NCBI RefSeq assembly: GCF_003572205.1
Contig: NZ_QXNY01000011.1
Coordinates: 1 to 64,000 of the forward strand
Direction: 5' to 3'
DNA: 64,000 nt
DNA from: Algihabitans albus
Lineage (GTDB): Bacteria; Pseudomonadota; Alphaproteobacteria; Kiloniellales; DSM-21159
Shown here: positions 9,167 through 18,757 of the stretch, in pieces
Numbering within the stretch: position 1 is the first letter of the stretch
How the letters are laid out: each line of letters opens with the position of its first letter
Program-made: the position numbers and the translations under genes
The notes under the pieces: model-generated
What the model saw: only the letters and a program-made list of their open reading frames with translations
Database searches by the model: none
What the model was told of the DNA's origin: nothing

Positions 9167-10213
9167 TCACGCCGCCGTTCCGGCCTGCGCCAAAGCCGAT
9201 CCTGGGAGATCCGACAGCCAGGTCGCGACATAGGCCCCCGTCTTGCCGGTCCGACTCTCCCGCCAGCGCACATGGCGATGCAACAGAAGTGACATCAACA
9301 TGCCGTGCAGCCGGTCGGAGTCGACCTCCGCAAAACGGCAGAGGTGCTCCGCCCCCCGGGTCACAGCCCGCTCGGCCAGACGTCGCCAAGGCCTGTAGAT
9401 CGGCAAGTTCACCGGCGCGCGATCGTCCAGCCGGTGCAGGCGGCGGACCAGCGCATAGGCACGGCGATCCGCGGCCGTGTAGATCTGCGCCCAGTCGAAA
9501 TGCTGTGTGGCGGCGGCAGCGTGGTCGGGCAGCACCAACGCTTCGACATCCTGCCTGACCAGCCGCAGGCTGCCCTTGCCGGGCGTGGTCGCGCCTTTAT
9601 GGAAGGGCGCCTGTTCATAGAGGCAATGCGCGAGGTCGGGTGCAAGATAGGCCCGATCGCCCAGATGCTCCGCGACTCGCCCATAGGACACGCGGTCCCG
9701 CAAGACCAAGTGCAAATCCGGGTGCTGCGCCCAACGTCGCATACAGGCCTCGAACCCCTGCCTGTCGGCGAAATGAAGCGACTGCGGCAGAACCACGATC
9801 CGGTTGTTCGGAAAGGCAGCGACGACAGCCTCCCGGAAGTCCTGATGGCCCGGCCAAAGATCCCCCAGATTGCCGCCGGCGTGCAGGACGATCGTAACGG
9901 AGGGATCGAGGCGCCGCCGCAGCCACGCCTTGCCGTTGAACATCGAGGCCCGGCCGAGAACCCGTAGCCCAAGGTCGGAGAACAGCTGCTCCGCGCCGAG
10001 TTGAAGACAGAGGTCGCCGACGTTCAGATGCAGGGGATAGTCAAGATAGACGATCGGACGGTCGGCCGGCAGCAGGCGACCCAGAGCCAGAACCTGCGAG
10101 CGGAGATCCCGCAAACGCGTCTGAATCTCTTCCGTCAGAGACGGGACCGCCGTCCCGCGGAGCGTCGAGAGTGTCACCACATTCGTCGCCTCGCCTGCAA
10201 GTCCGCTAGCCAT
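9167..10213 (-). CDS. Polysaccharide pyruvyltransferase family protein
   Basis: Members of this family transfer pyruvate from phosphoenolpyruvate to sugar hydroxyls, forming ketals that give the polymer negative charge. The 348-residue protein contains family-like segments PLHLNVGDLCLQLGAEQL, VLHAGGNLGDLWPGHQ and IVVLPQSLHFADR. I set the start at 10213, where ATGGCTAG overlaps the stop of the upstream glycosyltransferase. An open frame extends further left of that start but would run through the neighbouring gene. It is the last gene of the minus-strand block and ends three bases from the convergent barrel gene. Acceptor sugar unknown. Confidence 0.82.
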   Translation of the reverse strand: MASGLAGEATNVVTLSTLRGTAVPSLTEEIQTRLRDLRSQVLALGRLLPADRPIVYLDYPLHLNVGDLCLQLGAEQLFSDLGLRVLGRASMFNGKAWLRRRLDPSVTIVLHAGGNLGDLWPGHQDFREAVVAAFPNNRIVVLPQSLHFADRQGFEACMRRWAQHPDLHLVLRDRVSYGRVAEHLGDRAYLAPDLAHCLYEQAPFHKGATTPGKGSLRLVRQDVEALVLPDHAAAATQHFDWAQIYTAADRRAYALVRRLHRLDDRAPVNLPIYRPWRRLAERAVTRGAEHLCRFAEVDSDRLHGMLMSLLLHRHVRWRESRTGKTGAYVATWLSDLPGSALAQAGTAA

Positions 10214-11159
10214 GGGCCGCTTCTTCACCGATCCGCCAATAGAGAATTGCACCGGCGAGCAGCCAAGGCGCACGGACGAACTGCCCAACAACGGCACGAA
10301 GATAGCGGGGCCAGCTGGGCAGCGGGTAAGCGCTGCGCCGATGCGGCACCAACTGGCGCAGCAAGATGGAAAGCACGTCCAGGCGGCCATGCAAAAGGTG
10401 CTTGGCGTAGAACGCGCCGCGTCCGATTCGATAACCGCGGTGCAGCCGCCGTATCTCCGGCAAAGAGCGCCGCCCATGATTATGAGACACCACGAACTGC
10501 GGATTATAGATCACCCCGAACCCAGCCCGGTAAACGCGGTAGACCATGTCGGTGTCTTCGGAGGACTTGAAGCGGCTGCCGGCACCGAAGCGTGGGTCGA
10601 ACAGGCCGATTTCGTCCAGAACCGAACGCCGGATCACCATGTTGCAGCCGAGTAGAAGGCCGTGCAGATCGGCGGACCCGTTCGGCCTTTCCAGATCCGG
10701 TGAGGGCTTGATCGTCTCAGGCAGGTCGCGCGAGTTGTGCAGTCTCACCTGCCCTCCGGCCAGGCCGATCGACGGCTCGGTCTGCATCACCCGGATCGCC
10801 GAGGCCAACCAGTCGGTCGCCACCAGGCAATCGTCATCGGTAAAAAGAATGTAGTCGCCGAGACTGGCCTGGATGCCCGCGTTGCGCGCTCGGGCAAGAC
10901 CCGGTTCTGCCAGGTAAACACGGCGCATTGGGATCGGACTGCCCTCGGCCGCGGAGGCGACGACTTCGGCAGTACGGTCCCGCGAGCCATTGTCTACCAC
11001 CACGACGTCCACCTGCAGGCTCGGAGGACAGTCCAGGGCCCGAATAGCGGCCAGGCAGCGCATGAGATCGTCGGCCCGGTCGCGCGTACAGACAACGATC
11101 GATACCGGTGTCCGGTCGGAGCGGCCAGACCTGTTCAGAGTCTCCTGAGGCGCCGTCAT
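10206..11159 (-). CDS. Glycosyltransferase family 2
   Basis: The 317-residue protein opens with VSIVVCTRDRADDLMRCL, the nucleotide-sugar-binding start of the GT-A fold. It carries the metal-binding acidic motif in LFTDDDCLVATDW and a later SEDTDMVYRVYRAG region typical of GT2 enzymes. A hydrophobic C-terminal part suggests membrane association. It adds a sugar to the lipid-linked unit on the cytoplasmic face; donor and linkage cannot be read. It is coupled at both ends, with ATGA overlapping the GT4 gene before it and eight bases shared with the pyruvyltransferase after it. Confidence 0.88.
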   Translation of the reverse strand: MTAPQETLNRSGRSDRTPVSIVVCTRDRADDLMRCLAAIRALDCPPSLQVDVVVVDNGSRDRTAEVVASAAEGSPIPMRRVYLAEPGLARARNAGIQASLGDYILFTDDDCLVATDWLASAIRVMQTEPSIGLAGGQVRLHNSRDLPETIKPSPDLERPNGSADLHGLLLGCNMVIRRSVLDEIGLFDPRFGAGSRFKSSEDTDMVYRVYRAGFGVIYNPQFVVSHNHGRRSLPEIRRLHRGYRIGRGAFYAKHLLHGRLDVLSILLRQLVPHRRSAYPLPSWPRYLRAVVGQFVRAPWLLAGAILYWRIGEEAAHG

Positions 11160-12421
11160 GCGAAAGCCTCCTCATAGGCGGCGAAAGCCGCATCGCGCCT
11201 GTAGCGCCTATGATAGAGCTGCAACGCGGCCTCCGAGCAGGCGCGATTCACGTCGGGATCGGTCAACCGCCGCAACGGTTCGACGAAGTCGGCCAGATCG
11301 TCGCGCAGGAAACCTTCGCGTCCGTCCACTACTTCGATTCCTTCGGCACCGGTCGGGGTCGACACGATCGGCAGGCCACGCGCAAGGGCATCGATGACCT
11401 TGATCTTGACACCGGTCCCGTAAATCACCGGCGCCACCAGGGCTGTTGCCCCGGCGAGAACGCCGTCGAGATCGTCGACGAAACCGCGCAGGCGAACGCG
11501 CTCGCCCAGACTGGCAACGTGAGCCTGCAAGGCGGGACTGGCGCCACCGCCGACGATGTCGAGCCTTGCCTGCGGAAGGGCCGCAAAGAGTGGTGGCACA
11601 GTCTCGGACAGAAAGCGGGATAAGCCATAGGCGTTCGCCGGATAGCTGAGATTTCCCAGGAAGAGGAAACAGGGTGGGTCGACCGGCCGCTGTTCCGGGG
11701 AACTCTCCCGAACGCGCACGTAGGGCGGCACGCTGAAGATGTTGTCGGCGCCGCTTCGAGTCCGGAGAACATCGGCCTCCTGTTCATTCAGCAACAGACA
11801 ACGGTCGAACCGGGCCGGCGCCGCGTTCTCAGCCGTCTCCATCAGGCGCATCTCGCGTTGTAGCAGGGCCCGCTGCAGACCGCGGACGCGGGCGATCCGC
11901 GCCATCCAAGCGGGCAGAAAACGCGCAAAGGTGCCGAGACTGTTGAGCTCGGCATCGGGATGCCGGTCCAAGGTCTCGATCAGGCGGGCGTAGCGCCGCG
12001 AGTAGAGATCGTCGAGATAGACGACCTTGCGCGCAGCGCCCAGGGGCAGACGATCGAGTACCGGCACGACCCGCAGCGTATCGGCAACAACGAGATCCGG
12101 CGCCAGTTTGCCGACCAGGCGCGCCAGGGTGGTCGCCGCCCCGGTCGCACCGACGGCAGCGATCTGCAGCGGTGTACGTCCCCGCAAGAGCCCCTCGACG
12201 GCCATGCCGCCGAGCCGCCGCCAGCTGGGATCGACCCGGGCTTCGTAAAGGTCGACGGCCAGCCGCTCGTGACGCTCCTGCTGCCTGGGCGCGAGATGGG
12301 CATAGACGACCCGTTCTCCCGCGGCTCGCACGCTGAGCCAATCCAGGAAACCCGACATCACGACCTTCCGACCGACATCTGTCGGCCTCGGATAGCTGGT
12401 GCTGAGAATCAGGGTCGTCAT
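11156..12421 (-). CDS. Glycosyltransferase family 4
   Basis: The 421-residue product starts MTTLILSTSYPRPTDVGRK and shows GT-B architecture. The C-terminal half has FLGNLSYPANAYGL, LDIVGGGASPAL, VRLRGFVDDLDGVLAGA and the GT4 donor-site region IKVIDALARGLPIVSTPTGAEG, with its ExxxxG-like loop altered to KVIDALARG. The start at 12421 is fixed by an ATGA overlap with the end of wzc; the open frame continues upstream only inside wzc. One of five glycosyltransferases assembling the repeat unit. Confidence 0.87.
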   Translation of the reverse strand: MTTLILSTSYPRPTDVGRKVVMSGFLDWLSVRAAGERVVYAHLAPRQQERHERLAVDLYEARVDPSWRRLGGMAVEGLLRGRTPLQIAAVGATGAATTLARLVGKLAPDLVVADTLRVVPVLDRLPLGAARKVVYLDDLYSRRYARLIETLDRHPDAELNSLGTFARFLPAWMARIARVRGLQRALLQREMRLMETAENAAPARFDRCLLLNEQEADVLRTRSGADNIFSVPPYVRVRESSPEQRPVDPPCFLFLGNLSYPANAYGLSRFLSETVPPLFAALPQARLDIVGGGASPALQAHVASLGERVRLRGFVDDLDGVLAGATALVAPVIYGTGVKIKVIDALARGLPIVSTPTGAEGIEVVDGREGFLRDDLADFVEPLRRLTDPDVNRACSEAALQLYHRRYRRDAAFAAYEEAFA

Positions 12422-14685
12422 GTCGGCGCCACCAGTCGTTTCCGCTCGGCCGCGACGTAAACGGAGGCTGGACGAAGGTAGGCCGCATCTTCGGCGGGCT
12501 GGTAGGCACCATAGCGTTTCATGTTGACCTGAGTGAAGACGCAGCCAAGCAAGGGTGCGTCGAAGGCGGCCAGCAGGTCCAGCGACTGTCGCAACGCACT
12601 CCGCTTCGTCCGGTTCCAGCGGACCAGCAGAAGGCAGGCATCGACGCGTCTGACCAGAAAACTTGCATCGGGCAGTGTCAGCAGGGGCGGCGTATCCACG
12701 ATCACCAAGTCGAAACGCCGCCGCGCTTCGCGAAGCAACACATCGAGCCGCGGATGCTCGAGATAAGCCAGCGGATCGACGAGATCGGCGCGCGGCCGCA
12801 GCACACGCAGGCGTCCCGCCGCGCCGCGCCACATCAGTTCGTCCAGCCGCTCGGGCGACTCCATCGCCGCCGCCAAGTCCGGATCCTCCGCACCTTCCGG
12901 CTCACCGGACGGGAAAGCCCGACTGGCATCGCGCTTGTGCAGATCCAAATCGATCAACAGGGTGCGGCGTCCGATCGCCGCCGCTTCTTGCGCCAAGCCT
13001 ATGGACGTCAGGGTTTTACCTTCACCCGACTCTCCGGAACAGACCATGATACAGCGAAGGTTGGCGCTGTTGTCTCCATGGCGAATACCGGCATAGAGCC
13101 GGCGCATCGCCTGACCGAATGCGAGGTCCGGGCGCTTCTCGAGCCGGCGGCGCGCGGCCGGGGATCGCACACGGAGCCCCCGCACCCGCGGCAGAACGGC
13201 CAGCAGGCGCAGACCCGACAGACGTCGCAGCTCGGCACCGCTCTTGACGCGCTGCTCGGTCACCTCGCGTAAAACGATATAGAGACCGGCGAGCATCAAG
13301 CCCGCCGCAAGCGACAGCACGAAAAGCGCCTTGCTGTTGGGCTGAGCAGGCGAAAGAGGCGCCTTCGCCGGTGAGATCATCATGGCGGTCGGCTGTTCGA
13401 TTTCCCCTGCGCCGACAAGCTGGTTCGCTTGAGTCTGGAAGCTGTCGAGAGCGGCGCGCGCAGACTCCGCGTCACGCTCGAGTTCGATCAGGCGGACATA
13501 TGAATCGCGTTTACCGTCGATCTCGTCCTTCAAGGTCTGCCGCGATCCGGCGATCGACTCTTCGCGCGCACGGGCATTGGCCAAGCGCGCTTCGGCCAGC
13601 GTGACGATCTTTTGAACTTCTTCATTGATCCGGCCTCGCAACTCGACAAGCTCCCGGCTGACCGACACCACGTCGGGGTGCTGCCGCCCCAGGGTCGAGG
13701 AGACTCGGGCCAAAAGGCCCGCCATCTCGATTTCCTCGGCACGCAATCTTTGAATCAAGGGAGCATCGACGGCCAGCGAGAGCGCTTCGCTCGCCGAACC
13801 GGACTCCGCGGCGCGACGCACCTCAGAAAGCTGAGCCGCCGCGCGTGCGGTGTCGGCTTGCGCCTCAACGAGTTGGCCGGAAAGGGCGCTCAATTCCTCG
13901 AGCTGAAGACTGCCGGACTGACCCTCAAAGAGATCTTCCGTCTGCCGAAAAAGCTCTACCGCCTCAGCTCTGACAACGACCTCGGCGCGCAACTGCTGCA
14001 AACGCTCCTCGAGCCAGGTGTCGAGCGCTTCCAAGCGTGTCATGCGCTCCGCACGTTCCGCGGCGACGTAGGCTTCGGAGACGCCGTTGGCCAAACGCGC
14101 GGCAGAGGCGGCCGAGCGAGAGACGGCACCGACCTCCACCACGTAGGAACGCCCGCGCGGTTCGACCGAAACCGCCCCCTGCAGTCGAGCCAACACGATG
14201 CGCCGTTCAAGCTCGGGATTGCGCGGCCGCGCTTCCGGCGTGAGCCCGAGAAGGTTTTCCAGGCGCTCACGCCCCTGGGCAAAAGCGGCGCGCACCGGCG
14301 GTAAGACGAAATCATCCTCGAGACGAGGATTGAACTCGGGCTCTGCCGTCAACTCCAGGCGCTCGACCACGCTGTCGAGCAGACCCGGCGAGCTGAGGAT
14401 CTCCGCTTCGCTCAGAACAGTCGGAAAACCCGGTTCGCCGCGCAGCTGGTCGATCCGCACCTGGAGGCTCTCCATCTGCTCCCCCCGGACCATGACCAAA
14501 GCCTGCGCTTCGTACTTCGGGATCATGGCAAAAGTGCCCAAGACCCCAAGCGTAAAGACGATCACGACAATGGCCGCGGCAGGCAACCAGTGCCGGCGGA
14601 TCATGCCGAATATATCTCCGAGACCGACAGCGGCAGGCGTGTCGTTGATGGGACCCGGCAGACGGGTGGCAACGGCGTCGCTCAT
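12418..14685 (-). CDS. wzc: Wzc-type polysaccharide co-polymerase and tyrosine autokinase
   Basis: Wzc sets chain length and links polymerisation to export. The 755-residue protein has a Wzz domain with a first membrane helix near residues 32-54, a long coiled-coil periplasmic stretch, a second helix (LFVLSLAAGLMLAGLYIVL), then a BY-kinase domain. The kinase has Walker A SGESGEGKTLTS, Walker A' LLIDLDLHKRDA and Walker B FDLVIVDTPPL. The C-terminus carries several scattered tyrosines (YGAYQ, AAYL, VYV) that could be the autophosphorylated tail. The start at 14685 overlaps the end of the polymerase gene by ATGA. Single-chain form, as is usual in Proteobacteria. Confidence 0.92.
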   Translation of the reverse strand: MSDAVATRLPGPINDTPAAVGLGDIFGMIRRHWLPAAAIVVIVFTLGVLGTFAMIPKYEAQALVMVRGEQMESLQVRIDQLRGEPGFPTVLSEAEILSSPGLLDSVVERLELTAEPEFNPRLEDDFVLPPVRAAFAQGRERLENLLGLTPEARPRNPELERRIVLARLQGAVSVEPRGRSYVVEVGAVSRSAASAARLANGVSEAYVAAERAERMTRLEALDTWLEERLQQLRAEVVVRAEAVELFRQTEDLFEGQSGSLQLEELSALSGQLVEAQADTARAAAQLSEVRRAAESGSASEALSLAVDAPLIQRLRAEEIEMAGLLARVSSTLGRQHPDVVSVSRELVELRGRINEEVQKIVTLAEARLANARAREESIAGSRQTLKDEIDGKRDSYVRLIELERDAESARAALDSFQTQANQLVGAGEIEQPTAMMISPAKAPLSPAQPNSKALFVLSLAAGLMLAGLYIVLREVTEQRVKSGAELRRLSGLRLLAVLPRVRGLRVRSPAARRRLEKRPDLAFGQAMRRLYAGIRHGDNSANLRCIMVCSGESGEGKTLTSIGLAQEAAAIGRRTLLIDLDLHKRDASRAFPSGEPEGAEDPDLAAAMESPERLDELMWRGAAGRLRVLRPRADLVDPLAYLEHPRLDVLLREARRRFDLVIVDTPPLLTLPDASFLVRRVDACLLLVRWNRTKRSALRQSLDLLAAFDAPLLGCVFTQVNMKRYGAYQPAEDAAYLRPASVYVAAERKRLVAPT

Positions 14686-15977
14686 GACAGAGCCCCTTCG
14701 CGCGAAAGTCGACGATCGACCGGCAGCAGGTGTGCAGGTTTCGGCTGTACTGGAGCAGCCACCGGCCCGCGGCATATGAAAGCCCCTACCGCGCCGATCA
14801 CCAGCGGCAGGTAGAAGATGGTTAGATCCCGGTAACCCGACACAAGTGACTGGGAAAACAAGAGACAAATCGCGATTGGCAGGAAGGGCCGAATATCGGG
14901 TCGTCGGGCCATGGCTGCCGCGGCCAGGAACAGCAGAAGCACGGGATAGTAAGTCGCTAAAAGACCGAAACCGCCACTTTCGGCCAGCGTGCGGATCACG
15001 GCGGAATCGATGCCCTTGTCAGGCACATCGAAGTCTTTCCAACTCCAGTCGACGATGTGGTTGACGTAAGGGTCGAAGAAGATCGGGTCGGACACCATGC
15101 CCGGCCCAGCCCCAAATACCGGGTGGTCGCCGGCGATAGCGATCCCCGCCACCATCTTCTCAAGTCGGCCGGCTGAGGAGAATTGCGCATCGGTCGCCGC
15201 CAGCCTGCTTTGATATATCGGGAAGAAGGCCGCGGCCAACAATAGGAAGAAGACAAGATGGCGTGCGTACTTACGCAGAGCGCCGAAGAGGTCGCGCTGC
15301 ATAAGAGTCTCAGCCAGCAGCAAGGCCGGCAGGAGAAAGACGATGGTCGACGACTTCGAAGCAACATAGCCGGCCAGCAAGAGCAGCATTGCCGGCAAGG
15401 TTCGAAAAATCGGCAAGATCACACTGTCTTCGCGTTGACGTTCGAGATAGACCGCGAGCAAGGCGGGCATCATCACCGTCGCAAGCAGAGAAGCCTCGGC
15501 GGTGAAGGCCATGCCGCGCCCCCAGGGCGCGAGAAGCTCGAAATTCTGGTTGTTCGCGAGCCGAAAGGCAAAACCGAGAAAGGTCGAGGTCGCGAACTGC
15601 AGGACGGAAGCCGCCGCCGAGACCAGGGCACCGAAGATATAGCCGTTGAGAAAAGCGACACGCAGCGAACGTTCCGACAGCAGATATCCGAAGCCCAGAG
15701 CGGCCAAGGCCGCCGTCACCAGTTGGAACGTGAAGTAAAGCAGAGACGCGCCGGGATCGACCGAGGCCAAGGACGACAGAGCCAAGGCAATCCCGATCAT
15801 CATCAACCAGCCCAAAGCGCCGATCGGAATACCACCGCGGGCGATCACCCCGGCCGCGATCACCGCGCCCAGCAACGGCAGGAGTGGCTGGATGCCGATT
15901 CCACCCGCGTTCAGCAGGGAGATTCCAGGCATCGTAAGGGCAACCCCGGTGGCAGCAGCGAGCAAGATCAGCAACAT
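14682..15977 (-). CDS. O-antigen polymerase/ligase-like membrane protein (probable Wzy)
   Basis: The 431-residue protein is almost entirely hydrophobic, with about 11-12 predicted membrane helices. A larger hydrophilic loop (about 285-335, including AGDHPVFGAGPGMVSDP and the following HIVDWSWKD) sits where Wzy/WaaL proteins have their main periplasmic loop. It should join repeat units on the periplasmic face. Sequence conservation in this family is very low, so the call rests on topology, the GxGPG-like loop and the position between wzc and a GT4 gene. Confidence 0.75.
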   Translation of the reverse strand: MLLILLAAATGVALTMPGISLLNAGGIGIQPLLPLLGAVIAAGVIARGGIPIGALGWLMMIGIALALSSLASVDPGASLLYFTFQLVTAALAALGFGYLLSERSLRVAFLNGYIFGALVSAAASVLQFATSTFLGFAFRLANNQNFELLAPWGRGMAFTAEASLLATVMMPALLAVYLERQREDSVILPIFRTLPAMLLLLAGYVASKSSTIVFLLPALLLAETLMQRDLFGALRKYARHLVFFLLLAAAFFPIYQSRLAATDAQFSSAGRLEKMVAGIAIAGDHPVFGAGPGMVSDPIFFDPYVNHIVDWSWKDFDVPDKGIDSAVIRTLAESGGFGLLATYYPVLLLFLAAAAMARRPDIRPFLPIAICLLFSQSLVSGYRDLTIFYLPLVIGAVGAFICRGPVAAPVQPKPAHLLPVDRRLSREGALS

Positions 15978-15990
15978 CGCCCGAGCCTCC

Positions 15991-17292
15991 TCAGCCTGTC
16001 GAAAGCTTAAGCGCTGCCCGGCCGGCCGGCAGCGGCTTGCTCGGAAGAGCCGTCATGTCGGGCGACCAGCCATCGCTCAGTTCGCGATAGATATCGAGTA
16101 ACTGGCGGTCCAGGTCCTTTCGATTGAATTCCGTCTCCACCCTGTGGCGACCGGCGGCACCCCAGGCAGCAATCATCTCACGCGACGAGGCGACACGCAG
16201 GATCGCCGAGGCCAGAGCAGGGACGTCACGCTCGCGTACCAGCCAACCGCTGCGGCCATGCTCGACCAGTTCTGGGATCCCCGCGTGCTGCGTTGAGACA
16301 ACGACCAGACCACGTGCCATGGCTTCCATCATGGAGACGGGAATACCCTCACGCTCCCCGCTGCTGGTCGTGTAGCTGGGATGCAGAAAGACTTCCGCCT
16401 GGGACAACTCTTCGGCGACACGAGACTGATCGACGGCGCCGAGGAAGCGCACCTCTCGTTCGAGACCGAGCTGACCGGCGAGGGTTCGCAGCTCCGCCTC
16501 CATCGGCCCGCCACCCACAATCGTAAAGGTGAAAGCGAAATCCGGCCGCTGCCGTCGTACTTCAGCCAAGGCGGCCAACGCATCCTGCACACCTTTGCGC
16601 GGCGCCAGACGGCATACCGTGACGAGGCGCAGCGGTTCGCCGGCGCCTGCCAAACGGGGGGTGAAGGCATAGCGACCGCAGTCGATGCCGACATGATGGA
16701 CACGGACCCGGGCCTCCGGAAACCCGAGACGCATCAACTCTTCCGCCCAGAAGTTGCTGATCGGAAGGTTCAGGTCGCCGCGTTCGGCGAGATATCGCAG
16801 AGGGCGAGGACCGTAGGTGTCGTCGGCTCCATGCAGGGTGGTCACCAATGGCCCCTGGAGAAAGCCCCGCTCCCGAAGGTAGGCCGCACGCACGCCGCCG
16901 TCCCCGAAATGCGCATGAATGACATCGAAACGCGGATCGGCCGGCAGGTCGCCGGTCACGCTGTAGAGCAGGTCCAGGCCAAGAGCCGCCCGTCCCAGCT
17001 TGCCGGCATTGCAGGCGGAGGCCCAATGGCGGGCCCGCCGCAGCGCGCGCGGGCGCGACAGACGGCGGGGGAGCTGCAGCAGGCGACCCGCGTAACCCTG
17101 CGGGCGATCCAGATAATAGGTGCGATCCTGAAGCCGATGCTCCGCGACTTCGGGATGAGTCAAGCTGTCAGGTCTCGGGCGGTGCGCGATCACCTGCACC
17201 TCCACTCCCGCTCGCAAGAGGGCCAGCACGTGATTGAGAACGAAAGTCTCTGAGAGAGCGGGGAAATCGCCGGCGACGATCGCAACACGCAT
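15991..17292 (-). CDS. Glycosyltransferase family 4, colanic-acid WcaL/AmsK-like
   Basis: The 433-residue protein begins MRVAIVAGDFPALSETFVLN. The FPxLSETF pattern is characteristic of WcaL/AmsK/ExpA-type enzymes. The GT-B C-terminal domain has LVTVCRLAPRKGVQDALAAL, IVGGGPMEAEL and SSGEREGIPVSMMEAMARG, with the donor-binding EAMARGL helix and conserved glutamate. It sits two bases after the preceding GT4 stop and 13 bases before the polymerase gene, so all three are co-transcribed. Sugar donor unknown. Confidence 0.88.
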   Translation of the reverse strand: MRVAIVAGDFPALSETFVLNHVLALLRAGVEVQVIAHRPRPDSLTHPEVAEHRLQDRTYYLDRPQGYAGRLLQLPRRLSRPRALRRARHWASACNAGKLGRAALGLDLLYSVTGDLPADPRFDVIHAHFGDGGVRAAYLRERGFLQGPLVTTLHGADDTYGPRPLRYLAERGDLNLPISNFWAEELMRLGFPEARVRVHHVGIDCGRYAFTPRLAGAGEPLRLVTVCRLAPRKGVQDALAALAEVRRQRPDFAFTFTIVGGGPMEAELRTLAGQLGLEREVRFLGAVDQSRVAEELSQAEVFLHPSYTTSSGEREGIPVSMMEAMARGLVVVSTQHAGIPELVEHGRSGWLVRERDVPALASAILRVASSREMIAAWGAAGRHRVETEFNRKDLDRQLLDIYRELSDGWSPDMTALPSKPLPAGRAALKLSTG

Positions 17293-17294
17293 GG

Positions 17295-18560
17295 CTAGGG
17301 CCCCGTCACTTCTGACAGCGGCTCCTGCGCCGTCGCGGGGCGCAGGGTGCGGCTTTCGATCGCCCGGCGGTAGATCTCCCGATACCTCTCCGCCAATCCA
17401 CCGCGCCCATCGGCCGGTGCCGCGGTCCGCGCACCTTGCACCAGGACACGGCGCAGATCGGCGTTTCGTGCAAAGTCACCGAGGGCGCAGGCAAATTCGG
17501 CAGGGTCGTCCGGATCGAACAGAAGCCCGTCGGTCCCGTGGCGAACGATCTCGGCAAGGCCCCCACGTCGCGCCGCCAGAACGGGCCGGCCCCACCAGTG
17601 GGCCTCGCGGGCCACCATCCCCAGAGGCTCGTGCCAAATGGAGGGCACGACCAGCGCGTCGATCATGGGATAGAACGACTTGGCGTCGACCCAGCCGAGA
17701 AATTCGACCGGCAGACCGGCGGCCTGCTGCTTCAGGTCCGCTTCAAGATCCGCGTTGCCCGTGCCACCGATCACAAGTCGCGCGGAGTCCGCATCCAGCC
17801 TGCGCATCGCCTCGATCAGGCGATCGATGCCTTTCGTCGGATGAAGCCGGCCGATATAGCCGAAAGTGACGGGATCCGGGCGCTGGCGCGGAGCGCCTTC
17901 CGACGGCAGGGGGAGGTGCTGCGGAACGCCCTCCAGATGCCAGGTCCGGACGATCGCCTGCTCTTCAGAGTTCTGGAAATAGCCGTTCTCGAGATGCTGT
18001 TCGAGCACGTGCTGCGAGAGACCGACGACGCTGTGAGCTGTCTGGGACCCGGCCCTGCGAAGCGTGGTGCCGACACGGCAGTCGCCGCACTGACCCGAGC
18101 AGGGCCGCCCGCCCCGGAACATCGTGCCACGCAGGCAGACAAGTCCGTAGTCCTGGATCGTATGCACCAAGGGCAGACCGCGCGCGGCAGCAGCGGCCAT
18201 CGCCTGCGGTCCGAAACCCGTGAGGTTGCTTGTGTGCACGACGTCGGGCTGCAGCTTGTCCATCAACTCGCCGAGGCGGCGGCGCGCCAGCAGATTGACC
18301 TCACCAAGCAGATACCAGGCCGCCCTCCGCCAGCGGACACGCCGCGTTGTGAGGAGGTCGTTGCCCAGCGGATGCCCAGAGACGAACTCCGCAGACAAGC
18401 CGCTCGGCCGTTCCAGACGCCATGCGCCGTCTGCGGCGAGGGCCGCGACCGTGACCTCGCAATCCAGCTCCAGCAGACCCTCTGCCAAGGCCTCGACCAT
18501 GATCTCGGCACCGCCAAGAACCTCGGGAGGAAACAGATTCGAGATCAGCAAGACACGCAT
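17295..18560 (-). CDS. Glycosyltransferase family 4
   Basis: The 421-residue protein starts MRVLLISNLFPPEVLGGAE, the acceptor-domain opening of GT4 enzymes (FPPxxGGAE). It continues with GYIGRLHPTKGIDRLIEAM, LVIGGTGNADLE and VVPSIWHEPLGMVAREAHW, which contains the E(x7)E donor site. Cysteines cluster in the middle (CLRGTMFRGGRPCSGQCGDC), as in a subset of GT4 enzymes with a metal-binding knuckle. I started it at 18560, where GAAAGG gives a ribosome-binding site. An upstream frame extension lacks family similarity. Confidence 0.88.
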   Translation of the reverse strand: MRVLLISNLFPPEVLGGAEIMVEALAEGLLELDCEVTVAALAADGAWRLERPSGLSAEFVSGHPLGNDLLTTRRVRWRRAAWYLLGEVNLLARRRLGELMDKLQPDVVHTSNLTGFGPQAMAAAAARGLPLVHTIQDYGLVCLRGTMFRGGRPCSGQCGDCRVGTTLRRAGSQTAHSVVGLSQHVLEQHLENGYFQNSEEQAIVRTWHLEGVPQHLPLPSEGAPRQRPDPVTFGYIGRLHPTKGIDRLIEAMRRLDADSARLVIGGTGNADLEADLKQQAAGLPVEFLGWVDAKSFYPMIDALVVPSIWHEPLGMVAREAHWWGRPVLAARRGGLAEIVRHGTDGLLFDPDDPAEFACALGDFARNADLRRVLVQGARTAAPADGRGGLAERYREIYRRAIESRTLRPATAQEPLSEVTGP

Positions 18561-18757
18561 GAGAGCCTTTCGCTCGGTCGCTGCGGAGCGGATTGTGCGG
18601 TCGGCGTTAAGTTCGATGCGAGGGACCGGTGCCCAGCTAGCCGGTCGTGGATTTAGTCTGCCGACACCCGCAATGCTGCGCTGCAATCATGGCTGCGATC
18701 ATGCTGTGGCCGCCGTGGAACCCCGGCCGCCCCACAACGATCACACGCAAGAGACCC